Assembly: GCA_002490665.1 (NCBI GenBank)
Contig: DKUL01000057.1
Span: 62,001 to 126,000, forward strand
Direction: 5' to 3'
Length of the DNA: 64,000 nt
From: Lachnospiraceae bacterium UBA7205
Lineage (GTDB): Bacteria; Bacillota; Clostridia; Lachnospirales; Lachnospiraceae
Under the pieces are notes generated by a model. It ran no database searches. It had not been told where the DNA came from and saw only the letters and a list, made by a program, of their open reading frames with translations. The translations under genes and the position numbers were made by a program. Numbering within the stretch: the stretch's first letter is position 1; the number at the start of each line of letters is the position of its first letter. This document shows, piece by piece, positions 42,581 through 49,171 of the stretch.

Positions 42581-43001
42581 CCTTCGCTGTCTCCTGTTCC
42601 TTTTTTACATCCTTTACATTCTGCTCAAAGTGTGCAATCAGCCGTCTCCCATCCTCCTCGCCAGAATGCTCAAGCGTGCGGATAAACTCCTCAATGGGGC
42701 CGCGCGTCTCACCGTCTGCCATGACAAGTGAATGTTTCAGTCCTGCAATATAATCCGCAATGCACTCACTGAATTCAAACGACACCCTGCTGCCAGGAAG
42801 CATTGTAATATTAAGCGTGTACGCAACATTTGTCCACTCCACCTTCTGTGTCATGGCGCACAGCTCCTTTGCCTTTTTCAGGAAATGCATTCCCTGCGGC
42901 GTCCTGTCCAGAATGTCGTCAAACGTAACGCCGAAAAAGTCCAAATCCTCCTGTGAGGCAATGCACTCCACTTTCAAATCCGCCTTTTTGTGGTATTCCA
43001 T
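42564..43001 (-). CDS. MecA-like adaptor domain protein
   Basis: 145 residues from the ATG at 43001, which has GGGAGGTGACGG upstream. The N-terminal pattern (VECIASQEDLDFFGVTFDDI, then TPQGMHFLKKAKELC) resembles the substrate-binding N-domain of MecA, the ClpC adaptor. The C-terminal ClpC-binding domain of full-length MecA is not evident, and the protein ends in a charged tail. An in-frame extension to 43130 would run through a dispersed repeat and a hairpin and is unlikely. MecA assignment is moderate. Confidence 0.6.
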   Translation of the reverse strand: MEYHKKADLKVECIASQEDLDFFGVTFDDILDRTPQGMHFLKKAKELCAMTQKVEWTNVAYTLNITMLPGSRVSFEFSECIADYIAGLKHSLVMADGETRGPIEEFIRTLEHSGEEDGRRLIAHFEQNVKDVKKEQETAKDENKH

Positions 43002-43004
43002 ACC

Positions 43005-43064
43005 GTCACCTCCCTGCCCGCCGCGCGACCCTGCGCCACCAGCGGCATATTCCATCTGCATGGG
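43005..43064 (-). repeat. Dispersed GC-rich repeat, copy B
   Basis: The minus-strand sequence CCCATGCAGATGG ... ATATGCCGCT ... GGGTCGCGCGGCG ... GTGAC aligns with copy A (18775-18839) along its whole length with a few gaps. Here the repeat itself supplies the GGGAGG ribosome site of the MecA-like gene. Confidence 0.65.
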
Positions 43065-43077
43065 TCTTTGCATGCAG

Positions 43078-43116
43078 GAAAGCTGCAGCAATCGTTTTCT
43101 CATTGCTGCAGCTTTC
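43078..43116. terminator. 15-base perfect hairpin between two small genes
   Basis: GAAAGCTGCAGCAAT (43078-43092) pairs with ATTGCTGCAGCTTTC (43102-43116). It has only a weak U-tract on the minus strand, so it may be a terminator or a processing hairpin after the 43142-43528 gene. Confidence 0.65.
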
Positions 43117-43141
43117 TTGTTGATTTCCATAATGACAAGAG

Positions 43142-43528
43142 CTATTCGTCCTCTTCCACTAAATCCGTATGGAACATAAGCAGGAATTCTGCCCCATTTT
43201 TGATTGTGAGCTTCATTACAACGCCCTTTCCGTCCACTGATATTTTAGAGTTTATCTTTTTCACAGTGTCAAGGTTTAACTGAACCGTTGTAAACATATC
43301 ATCACTTACCAGGCACATCACCCTGCCAATGACCTTTGCCTCCGAACATATCACCGACAATGACATGTTCAGCCCGGTTCCGTCCGTTACGTCCTCTATG
43401 GTTGATAATGCGATTGGTATATTCCTAACGTCCATCAATACTGAAATCAGGCTGTCAGCGTCATTAACGATTAGCAGACGGTTTCGCATTACCTCCAAAT
43501 AGTTTGTCCAGTTCTGCATTCCATCCAT
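43142..43528 (-). CDS. Conserved-looking 128-residue protein, unknown function
   Basis: AAGGAGG is 7 bases before the ATG. The protein is alternately helical and beta (NRLLIVNDADSLISVLMDVR, GVVMKLTIKNGAEFLLMFHT) and soluble, with an acidic end. I do not recognise the family. It is upstream of the MecA-like and deacetylase genes on the same strand. Confidence 0.6.
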   Translation of the reverse strand: MDGMQNWTNYLEVMRNRLLIVNDADSLISVLMDVRNIPIALSTIEDVTDGTGLNMSLSVICSEAKVIGRVMCLVSDDMFTTVQLNLDTVKKINSKISVDGKGVVMKLTIKNGAEFLLMFHTDLVEEDE

Positions 43529-43679
43529 ATTTTGGCCTCCTTTGTGTTACTCCCCTTTACCTGAGTTCTTGCAAAATACAAGGCCTATTGTTCATACTTT
43601 TATTATACTTTCTATGCAAAAAAGTGTCAATAAATAAAGTGTGTTCTTTTTGTCAGAATATTTTGTTGCCGGTTATCCC

Positions 43680-44360
43680 TCATGCAAACAGCTGTAAAAA
43701 TTTATTGATATCCAGTGAAAATTCCATTCTTTTTCCCGTAACAGGATGGTACAGGCACAATTTATCCGCCAGAAGTGCCACATTGCGTATTGCCAGCTGT
43801 GCGGAAAGCTCCTTTGCCTGCGCAGAGCCGTATTTCGTGTCTCCGAGAAGCGGATACCCGGCATGCGCCATCTGTACCCGAATCTGGTGGTGTCTTCCCG
43901 TATGGAGTTCTATTTCCAGAAGCGCATACGTGCCCGCACGACTATTTTGCAAAAGTTTCCAGTGAAGCGCCGCCTCCTTTGCACCGTCCGTGCCTTCCGG
44001 CACAACCCTCGACAGATTGGTACGCCCATCCTTAACCAGATAGTCCGACAGTTCTCCCTCCTGCTCCTGCAAATTCCCCGCGACAAGCGCCACATATTTT
44101 TTGGACAGCTGTCCGTCCCGCAGTCCGGCGCTGAGTGCTTTTGCCGCCCCTGCATCCTTTGCAAAAACCAAAAGCCCCTCCACCGGCTGGTCGAGCCTGT
44201 GCACCACGCCGATATAGGGAGGCTCGCCTTTCTTTTTGCGATAGTTTTTCAATTCCGAGACAACATCCGCCTGACCGATTCTGGCTGTCTCTGTCGCAAT
44301 CCCCGCAGGCTTGTGAACGACCAGCAGGGTATCATCCTCATACACTACCATTTTATCCAT
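43680..44360 (-). CDS. RluA-family pseudouridine synthase
   Basis: 226 residues. The catalytic motif is HRLD (54-57) with Asp57, in the stretch VVHRLDQPVEGLLVFAKD. KKYVALVAG, LLEIELHTGRHHQIRVQMAH and PLLGDTKYG confirm the family. There is no S4 domain, so it belongs with the short RluA/RluC-like enzymes that modify rRNA or tRNA. The target cannot be told. Confidence 0.92.
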   Translation of the reverse strand: MDKMVVYEDDTLLVVHKPAGIATETARIGQADVVSELKNYRKKKGEPPYIGVVHRLDQPVEGLLVFAKDAGAAKALSAGLRDGQLSKKYVALVAGNLQEQEGELSDYLVKDGRTNLSRVVPEGTDGAKEAALHWKLLQNSRAGTYALLEIELHTGRHHQIRVQMAHAGYPLLGDTKYGSAQAKELSAQLAIRNVALLADKLCLYHPVTGKRMEFSLDINKFLQLFA

Positions 44361-44412
44361 TTTATTTTATCCTATTCGCGTCACATGTACCGCAGGCACC
44401 TGCCATTTTTCC

Positions 44413-45102
44413 CTATAGCTTGAACCGGTAGCCGACACCCCATATCGTCTCAATATACTGCGGTTTGGATGTGTCTGTCTCAATTTTTTCACGGATTTTC
44501 TTGATATGCACCGTGACCGTCGCGATATCGCCTATCGAATCCATATCCCAGATTTCCCTGAAAATCTCTTCCTTTGTGAATACATGGTTGGGATTTTCTG
44601 CCAGAAATGTCAGAAGGTCAAACTCCTTTGTCGTGAATGTCCGCTCCTCGCCATCCACAAACACGCGCCTTGCAGTCTTGTCAATGCGGATTCCCCTAAT
44701 TTCCACGATGTCATTTTCCTTTGTGTGGCTTCCCACAAGTCGGTTGTAACGCGCCATATGTGCCTTGACACGCGCCACAAGCTCACTGGGGCTGAACGGT
44801 TTTGTCAGATAATCGTCCGCGCCAAGCCCAAGCCCGCGGATTTTGTCGATGTCATCCTTCTTCGCCGAAACCATCAGGATTGGCACATCCTTGTCCTCCC
44901 GGATGCGCTTGCAAATCTCAAATCCGTCAATCCCCGGCAGCATCAGATCGAGTATAATCAGGTCAAAATCCTCGGCAAGCGCCGTGGCAAGCCCCGTATC
45001 GCCGCTGTTCTCAATCTTTACCTCAAAATCATTCAGCTCCAGGTAATCCTTTTCAAGCTCCGCAATTGCTTCCTCGTCCTCAACAATCAATATTCTGCTC
45101 AT
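44413..45102 (-). CDS. OmpR-family response regulator
   Basis: 229 residues. The receiver domain has the acidic pair in VEDEE, phospho-acceptor Asp52 (LDLMLPG), Ser/Thr region MVSAKK and Lys in YLTKPFSPSELVARV. The C-terminal winged helix reads FTTKEFDLLTFLAENPNHVF and TVTVHIKKIREKIE, ending WGVGYRFKL. GGAG is 8 bases before the ATG at 45102, and the longer frame to 45171 is not supported. It is transcribed after its histidine kinase with a 99-base gap. Confidence 0.95.
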   Translation of the reverse strand: MSRILIVEDEEAIAELEKDYLELNDFEVKIENSGDTGLATALAEDFDLIILDLMLPGIDGFEICKRIREDKDVPILMVSAKKDDIDKIRGLGLGADDYLTKPFSPSELVARVKAHMARYNRLVGSHTKENDIVEIRGIRIDKTARRVFVDGEERTFTTKEFDLLTFLAENPNHVFTKEEIFREIWDMDSIGDIATVTVHIKKIREKIETDTSKPQYIETIWGVGYRFKL

Positions 45103-45201
45103 TTCTGTTCTCCGTCCTTTCCTATTCACTATGGAACCACCTTGTCGTGTTCCTCCGTGCCCTTTTTTCAAATACAGCCTTATTTTTCCGGATACTTTTT
45201 G

Positions 45202-46350
45202 TCAGATGACGACCTCGTCCGTCCGCTCCGTATACTTGCGCAGCACAAAATGCATACAGGTTCCCTCTCCCTGCCTGCTGGTTGCCCACACGTAGCCGCC
45301 ATGGTCCTCGATGATTTTCTTGACAATGCTCAGACCGATGCCGCTGCCGCCCTGCAATGAGTTCCTTGACGAATCCGTCCTGTAAAACCGCTCAAAAATG
45401 TTTCCGATGTCCTTGGATTCTATGCCCTTTCCATTGTCCTCAATCTCGATTTTAACCGACTCAACCTCGTCGAGGATACGGATGTCAATCACACCGTTAT
45501 CATGCCCCATGTACTTCACGCTGTTGCTGATGATATTGTTGATGACCTTTTTGAGCTGCTCGGGGTCTGCCACGACACAGGTGTCTGCCGAAACGAGGTT
45601 TGTAAAATTCAGATGCATATTTTTGGATTCCAAATCGAGTCCGACTTCTTCCACGCAGTCCGAAAAGTAATCGGAAACATTTAAAATGTGAAAATGATAT
45701 GGAATCTTGTTGGAGTCAATGCCCGAGTATGTCGTCAGCTCATTGATCAGCCTGTCCATATCATTTGCCTTATTGTAGATGGTCTTGATGTACTTATCCA
45801 TCTTTTCCGGCGTGTCCGCAACACCGTCCATGATGCCCTCCACATATCCTTTAATGGAGGTTATCGGCGTCTTGAGGTCGTGGGAAATATTGCTGACAAG
45901 CTCTTTCGACTTCTTCTCATTCTGCGCCTTCTCCTCCTCGTTTTCCTTCAGCTGCAGCCGCATCTGTTCATAATTGTCGAAAAGGATGCCGATTTCGTCA
46001 TCGCGCCTGTTTGCCATATGGTAGTCAAAGTCGCCCGTGGATATCCGCTGCATGGCAATACTCAGCTCCTTCAGTGGCTTGTAAATGTCCTTGTTAAGCC
46101 ATCCCGTAATGATGGAGCTTGTCATGAACAAAATGAGCATCATGGCAATCACAAGGTACTCCATCAGCCGCCTGTTAATCATCGCGCCAATCATGATATC
46201 TTCCTTTGACAGCTCCCGCAGCACGTCAATATTTTCATAATACCCGAAACCAAAAAATACAATCGCAGCACATCCCAGCGGGACTAATATGATTGTAAGA
46301 AATAGAACCATCATTTTGGACTTGAGTTTCATATGCGACTTTTTTTTCAT
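45202..46350 (-). CDS. Sensor histidine kinase, HAMP type
   Basis: 382 residues from the ATG at 46350, which is 5 bases after GGAGG; MEVAM gives an alternative start 12 bases earlier. TM1 is at about 12-34, followed by a very short outside loop of about 20 residues, TM2 (MEYLVIAMMLILFMTSSIIT) and HAMP. The phospho-acceptor box is SNISHDLKTPITS. The ATPase domain has NNIISNSVKY, DNGKGIESKDIGNIF and GGSGIGLSIVKKIIEDHGG. The tiny sensor loop suggests it senses the membrane or an envelope stress. It pairs with the downstream OmpR-type regulator. Confidence 0.95.
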   Translation of the reverse strand: MKKKSHMKLKSKMMVLFLTIILVPLGCAAIVFFGFGYYENIDVLRELSKEDIMIGAMINRRLMEYLVIAMMLILFMTSSIITGWLNKDIYKPLKELSIAMQRISTGDFDYHMANRRDDEIGILFDNYEQMRLQLKENEEEKAQNEKKSKELVSNISHDLKTPITSIKGYVEGIMDGVADTPEKMDKYIKTIYNKANDMDRLINELTTYSGIDSNKIPYHFHILNVSDYFSDCVEEVGLDLESKNMHLNFTNLVSADTCVVADPEQLKKVINNIISNSVKYMGHDNGVIDIRILDEVESVKIEIEDNGKGIESKDIGNIFERFYRTDSSRNSLQGGSGIGLSIVKKIIEDHGGYVWATSRQGEGTCMHFVLRKYTERTDEVVI

Positions 46351-46438
46351 GGCGACCTCCATTCGAAATCCGGCAATCTGACAGAAAGCATTTCAGACAC
46401 GCCCTAAGAATGCGCCGTTTTCGAGCGACGTTGTTTTT

Positions 46439-46463
46439 ATAGGATTAGTATATCATATCCTAT
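46439..46463. promoter_or_regulatory. Dyad upstream of the histidine kinase gene
   Basis: ATAGGAT (46439-46445) and ATCCTAT (46457-46463) are inverse repeats around 11 bases. On the minus strand the loop contains TATACT, a possible -10 box, so the dyad may be an operator. Confidence 0.45.
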
Positions 46464-46528
46464 TTTAAAATATAGTGTTTTGGGGGATTGTTAATTTTTT
46501 TTTAATCAGAAAAAATTTAAAAATCACC

Positions 46529-46557
46529 TTGACAAAGTGAAATAAACTGAATATAAT
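46529..46557 (+). promoter_or_regulatory. Consensus promoter of perR-rubrerythrin
   Basis: TTGACA (46529-46534), exactly 17 bases, TATAAT (46552-46557). Confidence 0.9.
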
Positions 46558-46559
46558 AA

Positions 46560-46574
46560 CAGTAATCATTACTG
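46560..46574. promoter_or_regulatory. Per/Fur-type box at the transcription start of perR
   Basis: A perfect 7-1-7 palindrome, CAGTAAT-C-ATTACTG, has the geometry of the PerR box (TTATAATNATTATAA). It lies just after the -10 box, where a bound repressor blocks RNA polymerase. This implies autoregulation. Confidence 0.75.
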
Positions 46575-46653
46575 ATTTGTTTGCAGTTGCAATACATATC
46601 TGTTAGTGATGGGAATATCAGGCTTTAAACCGACTCAGAAAGGCAGGGGTTAC

Positions 46654-47073
46654 ATGGCTATGAAGTTCAGCCGCCAGAGGGCAGCTATCCTCTCCTTCCT
46701 AAAATCCCGTAAGGATCATCCGACTGCCGAGTTCGTGTACTCCAATGTAAAGGAGGAGTTTCCAAACATCAGTCTCGGCACTGTTTACCGCAACTTAAAC
46801 CAGCTGGCGGAGGCAGGCATGATAGCAAAGCACAGTTTTGGGGTTCTTGGCATTGATCATTTTGACTATGACACCAGACCACACCAGCATTTTGTGTGCA
46901 GCCATTGCAGCGCTGTCATCGACTTGCCCATGGACGGCAGGGATTTCTCATCCATAGATGACGAGGCTTCCAAAGGTTTTGACGGACTGATTCAGGGACA
47001 CAGGTTATACTTTTGCGGTATCTGCAAAAGCTGCCTTGACCGGGGCGTTTTGCAGGACGAAGAAAATCATTGA
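46654..47073 (+). CDS. perR: Fur-family peroxide-responsive repressor
   Basis: 139 residues from the ATG at 46654 (AGGGG upstream; the frame is open from 46606). Winged helix with ISLGTVYRNLNQLAEAGMI. The regulatory metal site has HFDYDTRPHQHFVC with His77 and His79, and Asp90 follows in AVIDL. The structural zinc pairs are CSHC and CGIC/SC. The Asp after the HQH block is the PerR-like signature; Fur proteins usually have Glu there. It should repress rubrerythrin and itself through the palindrome at its promoter and lose activity on iron-catalysed oxidation. Confidence 0.88.
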   Translation: MAMKFSRQRAAILSFLKSRKDHPTAEFVYSNVKEEFPNISLGTVYRNLNQLAEAGMIAKHSFGVLGIDHFDYDTRPHQHFVCSHCSAVIDLPMDGRDFSSIDDEASKGFDGLIQGHRLYFCGICKSCLDRGVLQDEENH

Positions 47074-47127
47074 AAGGAAGCGCCCTCAATTTTATGGCGC
47101 TTATCAAAAATAGGAGGTAATTGAATT

Positions 47128-47667
47128 ATGAAGTTTGTATGTGGTGTATGTGGTTATGTTTATGAAGGTGACAGCGCTCCGGAGAGATGTCCGCAGTGTA
47201 ACGCTCCTGCTGACAAGTTTGTCCAGCAGGCAGGCGAGAAAAGCTGGGCAGCAGAGCATGTTGTAGGTGTCGCACAGGGCTCCAGCGAGGACATTATGGC
47301 TGACCTGAGGGCTAACTTCAACGGCGAGTGCACAGAGGTCGGCATGTATCTTGCAATGGCAAGGGTTGCGCACAGGGAAGGCTATCCTGAAATCGGTCTC
47401 TACTGGGAGAAGGCTGCATGGGAGGAAGCTGAGCACGCTGCAAAATTTGCGGAGCTTTTAGGCGAGGTGGTAACCGATTCCACAAAGAAGAACCTCGAGA
47501 TGCGTGTGGAGGCGGAAAACGGCGCTACAGCTGGCAAGTTCGACCTTGCAAAGCGTGCCAAGGCTGCAAACCTTGACGCAATCCATGACACCGTCCATGA
47601 GATGGCGCGCGACGAGGCAAGACATGGCAAGGCATTCGAAGGACTTCTTAAGAGATACTTTGGCTAA
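47128..47667 (+). CDS. Reverse rubrerythrin (rubredoxin domain at the N-terminus)
   Basis: 179 residues. The N-terminal rubredoxin knuckles CGVC and CPQC (Cys5, 8, 21, 24) are followed by a four-helix diiron domain with Glu/His ligands (NFNGECTEVGMYLAMARVAH, WEEAEHAAKF, EMRVEAENG, HEMARDEARHGKAFEGLLK). In classical rubrerythrin the order is the opposite. Such reverse rubrerythrins reduce hydrogen peroxide and oxygen in anaerobes. AGGAGG is before the ATG. It lies 54 bases after perR in one operon. A degenerate second copy of its 3' end is at 49042-49127. Confidence 0.95.
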   Translation: MKFVCGVCGYVYEGDSAPERCPQCNAPADKFVQQAGEKSWAAEHVVGVAQGSSEDIMADLRANFNGECTEVGMYLAMARVAHREGYPEIGLYWEKAAWEEAEHAAKFAELLGEVVTDSTKKNLEMRVEAENGATAGKFDLAKRAKAANLDAIHDTVHEMARDEARHGKAFEGLLKRYFG

Positions 47668-47704
47668 TCCAAACGCCCATAAAATCAAAGAAAGACAGTA
47701 TTTT

Positions 47705-47740
47705 AAGAGGATCGGCTCTTTTGGGCAGATCCTCTTTTTT
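47705..47740 (+). terminator. Terminator of the perR-rubrerythrin operon
   Basis: AAGAGGAT (47705-47712) pairs with ATCCTCTT (47729-47736) and runs into T6. Confidence 0.9.
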
Positions 47741-47821
47741 AGTTTCAGCGGATGTACAAACAGCTGTGTAATAAAAACCTGTGTAACCAGAAATTTACCA
47801 CTTAAGCCCTCTTTCGAGATC

Positions 47822-48280
47822 TCAAATGGTAAACTCCTTATCAATTTTGCTTTTCCGCGCTTTTAATACAATTCGTGCCAGAATGGCAGATTCCATATTT
47901 TTTAAAAGCTCGGTACTTTCACCATCAAATTCTCGTAACAAATCTTCAAGCCCAACGAAAAGTTCAAAAAAACTTTCCAGTTTTTCTTCACCTATGATTA
48001 AACGCACCTCGCCTGTAAAATCATCAGACGCTTCTGCATTGAGCCTGTTTAAGGCATTTTGCATTTTTATCGCCTCGTATGCAACCTTGTATGATGAATG
48101 CGGATGCTGGCGCTGATATGCGACAATGAGTTTGATTTCATCCACCTGTGCTTTTGAGAACAATTCGTATCTCTCAATTTTTTGCTCATCCTGATAAATT
48201 TTTCGAATTTTTCGAATTCCCGAAGCATCCAAACCTGTCATTTTTTTGGTGTCTTCAGTTGAAATTTTTACATCATTCAT
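47822..48280 (-). CDS. Possible DNA-binding protein, unknown family
   Basis: 152 residues. The N-terminal 50 residues (ISTEDTKKMTGLDASGIRKI, then KIERYELFSKAQVDEIKLIV) look like a MerR-type or related helix-turn-helix. The rest is helical and acidic (LESFFELFVGLEDLLREFDG). AAGGAGGAAA precedes the ATG. Two 25-base direct repeats lie just upstream, which fits an autoregulated DNA-binding protein. It belongs to the small insertion between the two rubrerythrin 3' ends. The family is not identified. Confidence 0.5.
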   Translation of the reverse strand: MNDVKISTEDTKKMTGLDASGIRKIRKIYQDEQKIERYELFSKAQVDEIKLIVAYQRQHPHSSYKVAYEAIKMQNALNRLNAEASDDFTGEVRLIIGEEKLESFFELFVGLEDLLREFDGESTELLKNMESAILARIVLKARKSKIDKEFTI

Positions 48281-48291
48281 AGGTTTCCTCC

Positions 48292-48358
48292 TTTTTTGTA
48301 TCCCTTAGGCACATGAATGGTATGGTATAGTCTTTTTTTGTATGTCTTAGGTACATGA
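48292..48358 (-). repeat. Two 25-base direct repeats upstream of the putative regulator
   Basis: Copies at 48292-48316 and 48334-48358 (TTTTTTGTA-N4-TTAGG-N-ACATGA) match at 22 of 25 positions and start 42 bases apart, four helical turns. The first copy abuts the ribosome site. This is the layout of repeated operators for a regulator binding in a side-by-side fashion. Confidence 0.6.
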
Positions 48359-48724
48359 TACCATAATCTATTCCTTCCGTCAAGCACTTTTTGATTGTAA
48401 ACACACAATTTTTTATGGTTTTATGTTTATATAGGCACAAAACTATATTGTATTAAAAAAGACCCAAAGAACTAATAATTCGTCTTCCTGGAAACTTGCA
48501 ATACTACGCCTACTATAAGTACTGGAGCAGATTGAAGAAGGCACAGTAACTGGTTTTATTATTTCAGAAAGTACATTTTTACCTTGTCTTTTACTGTAAA
48601 GACCAATATAATAAATACAAATAGTAGCAATTGTTAGGAATGCAGGACAGTTCCCATATTGATTGAGCATCCAACTGCCCATTTTATAAGAAAATTTGAA
48701 AAAAAGCATTTATATATAATATGA
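48359..48724. other. AT-rich stretch without supported gene
   Basis: An open 88-codon minus-strand frame (48443-48709) has no ribosome site and reads like noise. No RNA gene or element is recognised. Confidence 0.4.
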
Positions 48725-48796
48725 ACAGTTATTTAGGATAGAAACCAGAAACCGACAGAGGAACAAATCAAACAGATAGAAGAAGCGATAAAAAGC
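48725..48796 (+). pseudogene. Degenerate upstream copy of the small 48843 gene
   Basis: About 72 bases match the start of the next gene, 127 bases downstream. The shared reading frame gives DRNQKPTEEQIKQIEEA versus DRNQKPTKEQIRQIEEA in the intact copy. A TAG at 48734-48736 replaces a TTG and the rest diverges, so it is a broken tandem duplicate. Confidence 0.6.
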
Positions 48797-48842
48797 GTAA
48801 TGCGCAAAAAGGAGAAACAACTTGAATCAAGGAGCATTTATT

Positions 48843-49031
48843 ATGATACGGACAGTTACTTTGGATAGAAACCAGAAACCCACAAAGGAACAAATCAGGC
48901 AAATAGAGGAAGCGGCAAAAAGAGAAATTGTATTTGATGAGGATTCTCCCGAGCTTACTCCTGCAATGGAAAAGGCGTTTCGTTTAGCCGCAAAAAATCG
49001 CAATACACAGCAAAAAATAAACATTTCCTAA
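48843..49031 (+). CDS. Small acidic protein, antitoxin-like size and composition
   Basis: 62 residues from the ATG at 48843 (AAGGAG about 11 bases upstream; the frame is open from 48822). The sequence (MIRTVTLDRNQKPTKEQIRQ, EEAAKREIVFDEDSPELTPA, MEKAFRLAAKNRN) is a charged helical protein ending in a basic segment. This is similar in style to type II antitoxins that have lost their toxin. No toxin gene follows; the rubrerythrin relic does. No family is recognised with confidence. Confidence 0.5.
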   Translation: MIRTVTLDRNQKPTKEQIRQIEEAAKREIVFDEDSPELTPAMEKAFRLAAKNRNTQQKINIS

Positions 49032-49041
49032 ATAAAACCTC

Positions 49042-49127
49042 CTTGGAAGCCGTATCCCATGACACCGTCCATGAAATGGCGCGACGGCAAGGCATTTGAA
49101 GGACTTCTTAAGAGATATTTTGGTTAA
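49042..49127 (+). pseudogene. Relic of a second rubrerythrin 3' end
   Basis: From CCATGACACCGTCCATGA to the stop TAA at 49125-49127 this matches the end of the intact rubrerythrin gene (47584-47667) with a few substitutions and one internal deletion of about 16 bases. The GGACTTCTTAAGAGATA stretch is identical. It retains its own strong terminator. Confidence 0.9.
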
Positions 49128-49133
49128 TAAAAT

Positions 49134-49164
49134 GGGCAGGGATGATTTTCCCTGCCCGTTTTTT
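49134..49164 (+). terminator. Terminator after the rubrerythrin relic
   Basis: GGGCAGGG (49134-49141) pairs with CCCTGCCC (49150-49157), then T6. It is probably the original terminator of an ancestral rubrerythrin gene. Confidence 0.9.
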
Positions 49165-49171
49165 CCTGTTA

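Noticed and set aside
48443..48709. 88-codon minus-strand ORF in AT-rich DNA
   Set aside because: No ribosome site, odd composition and no recognisable motif. It overlaps nothing conserved.
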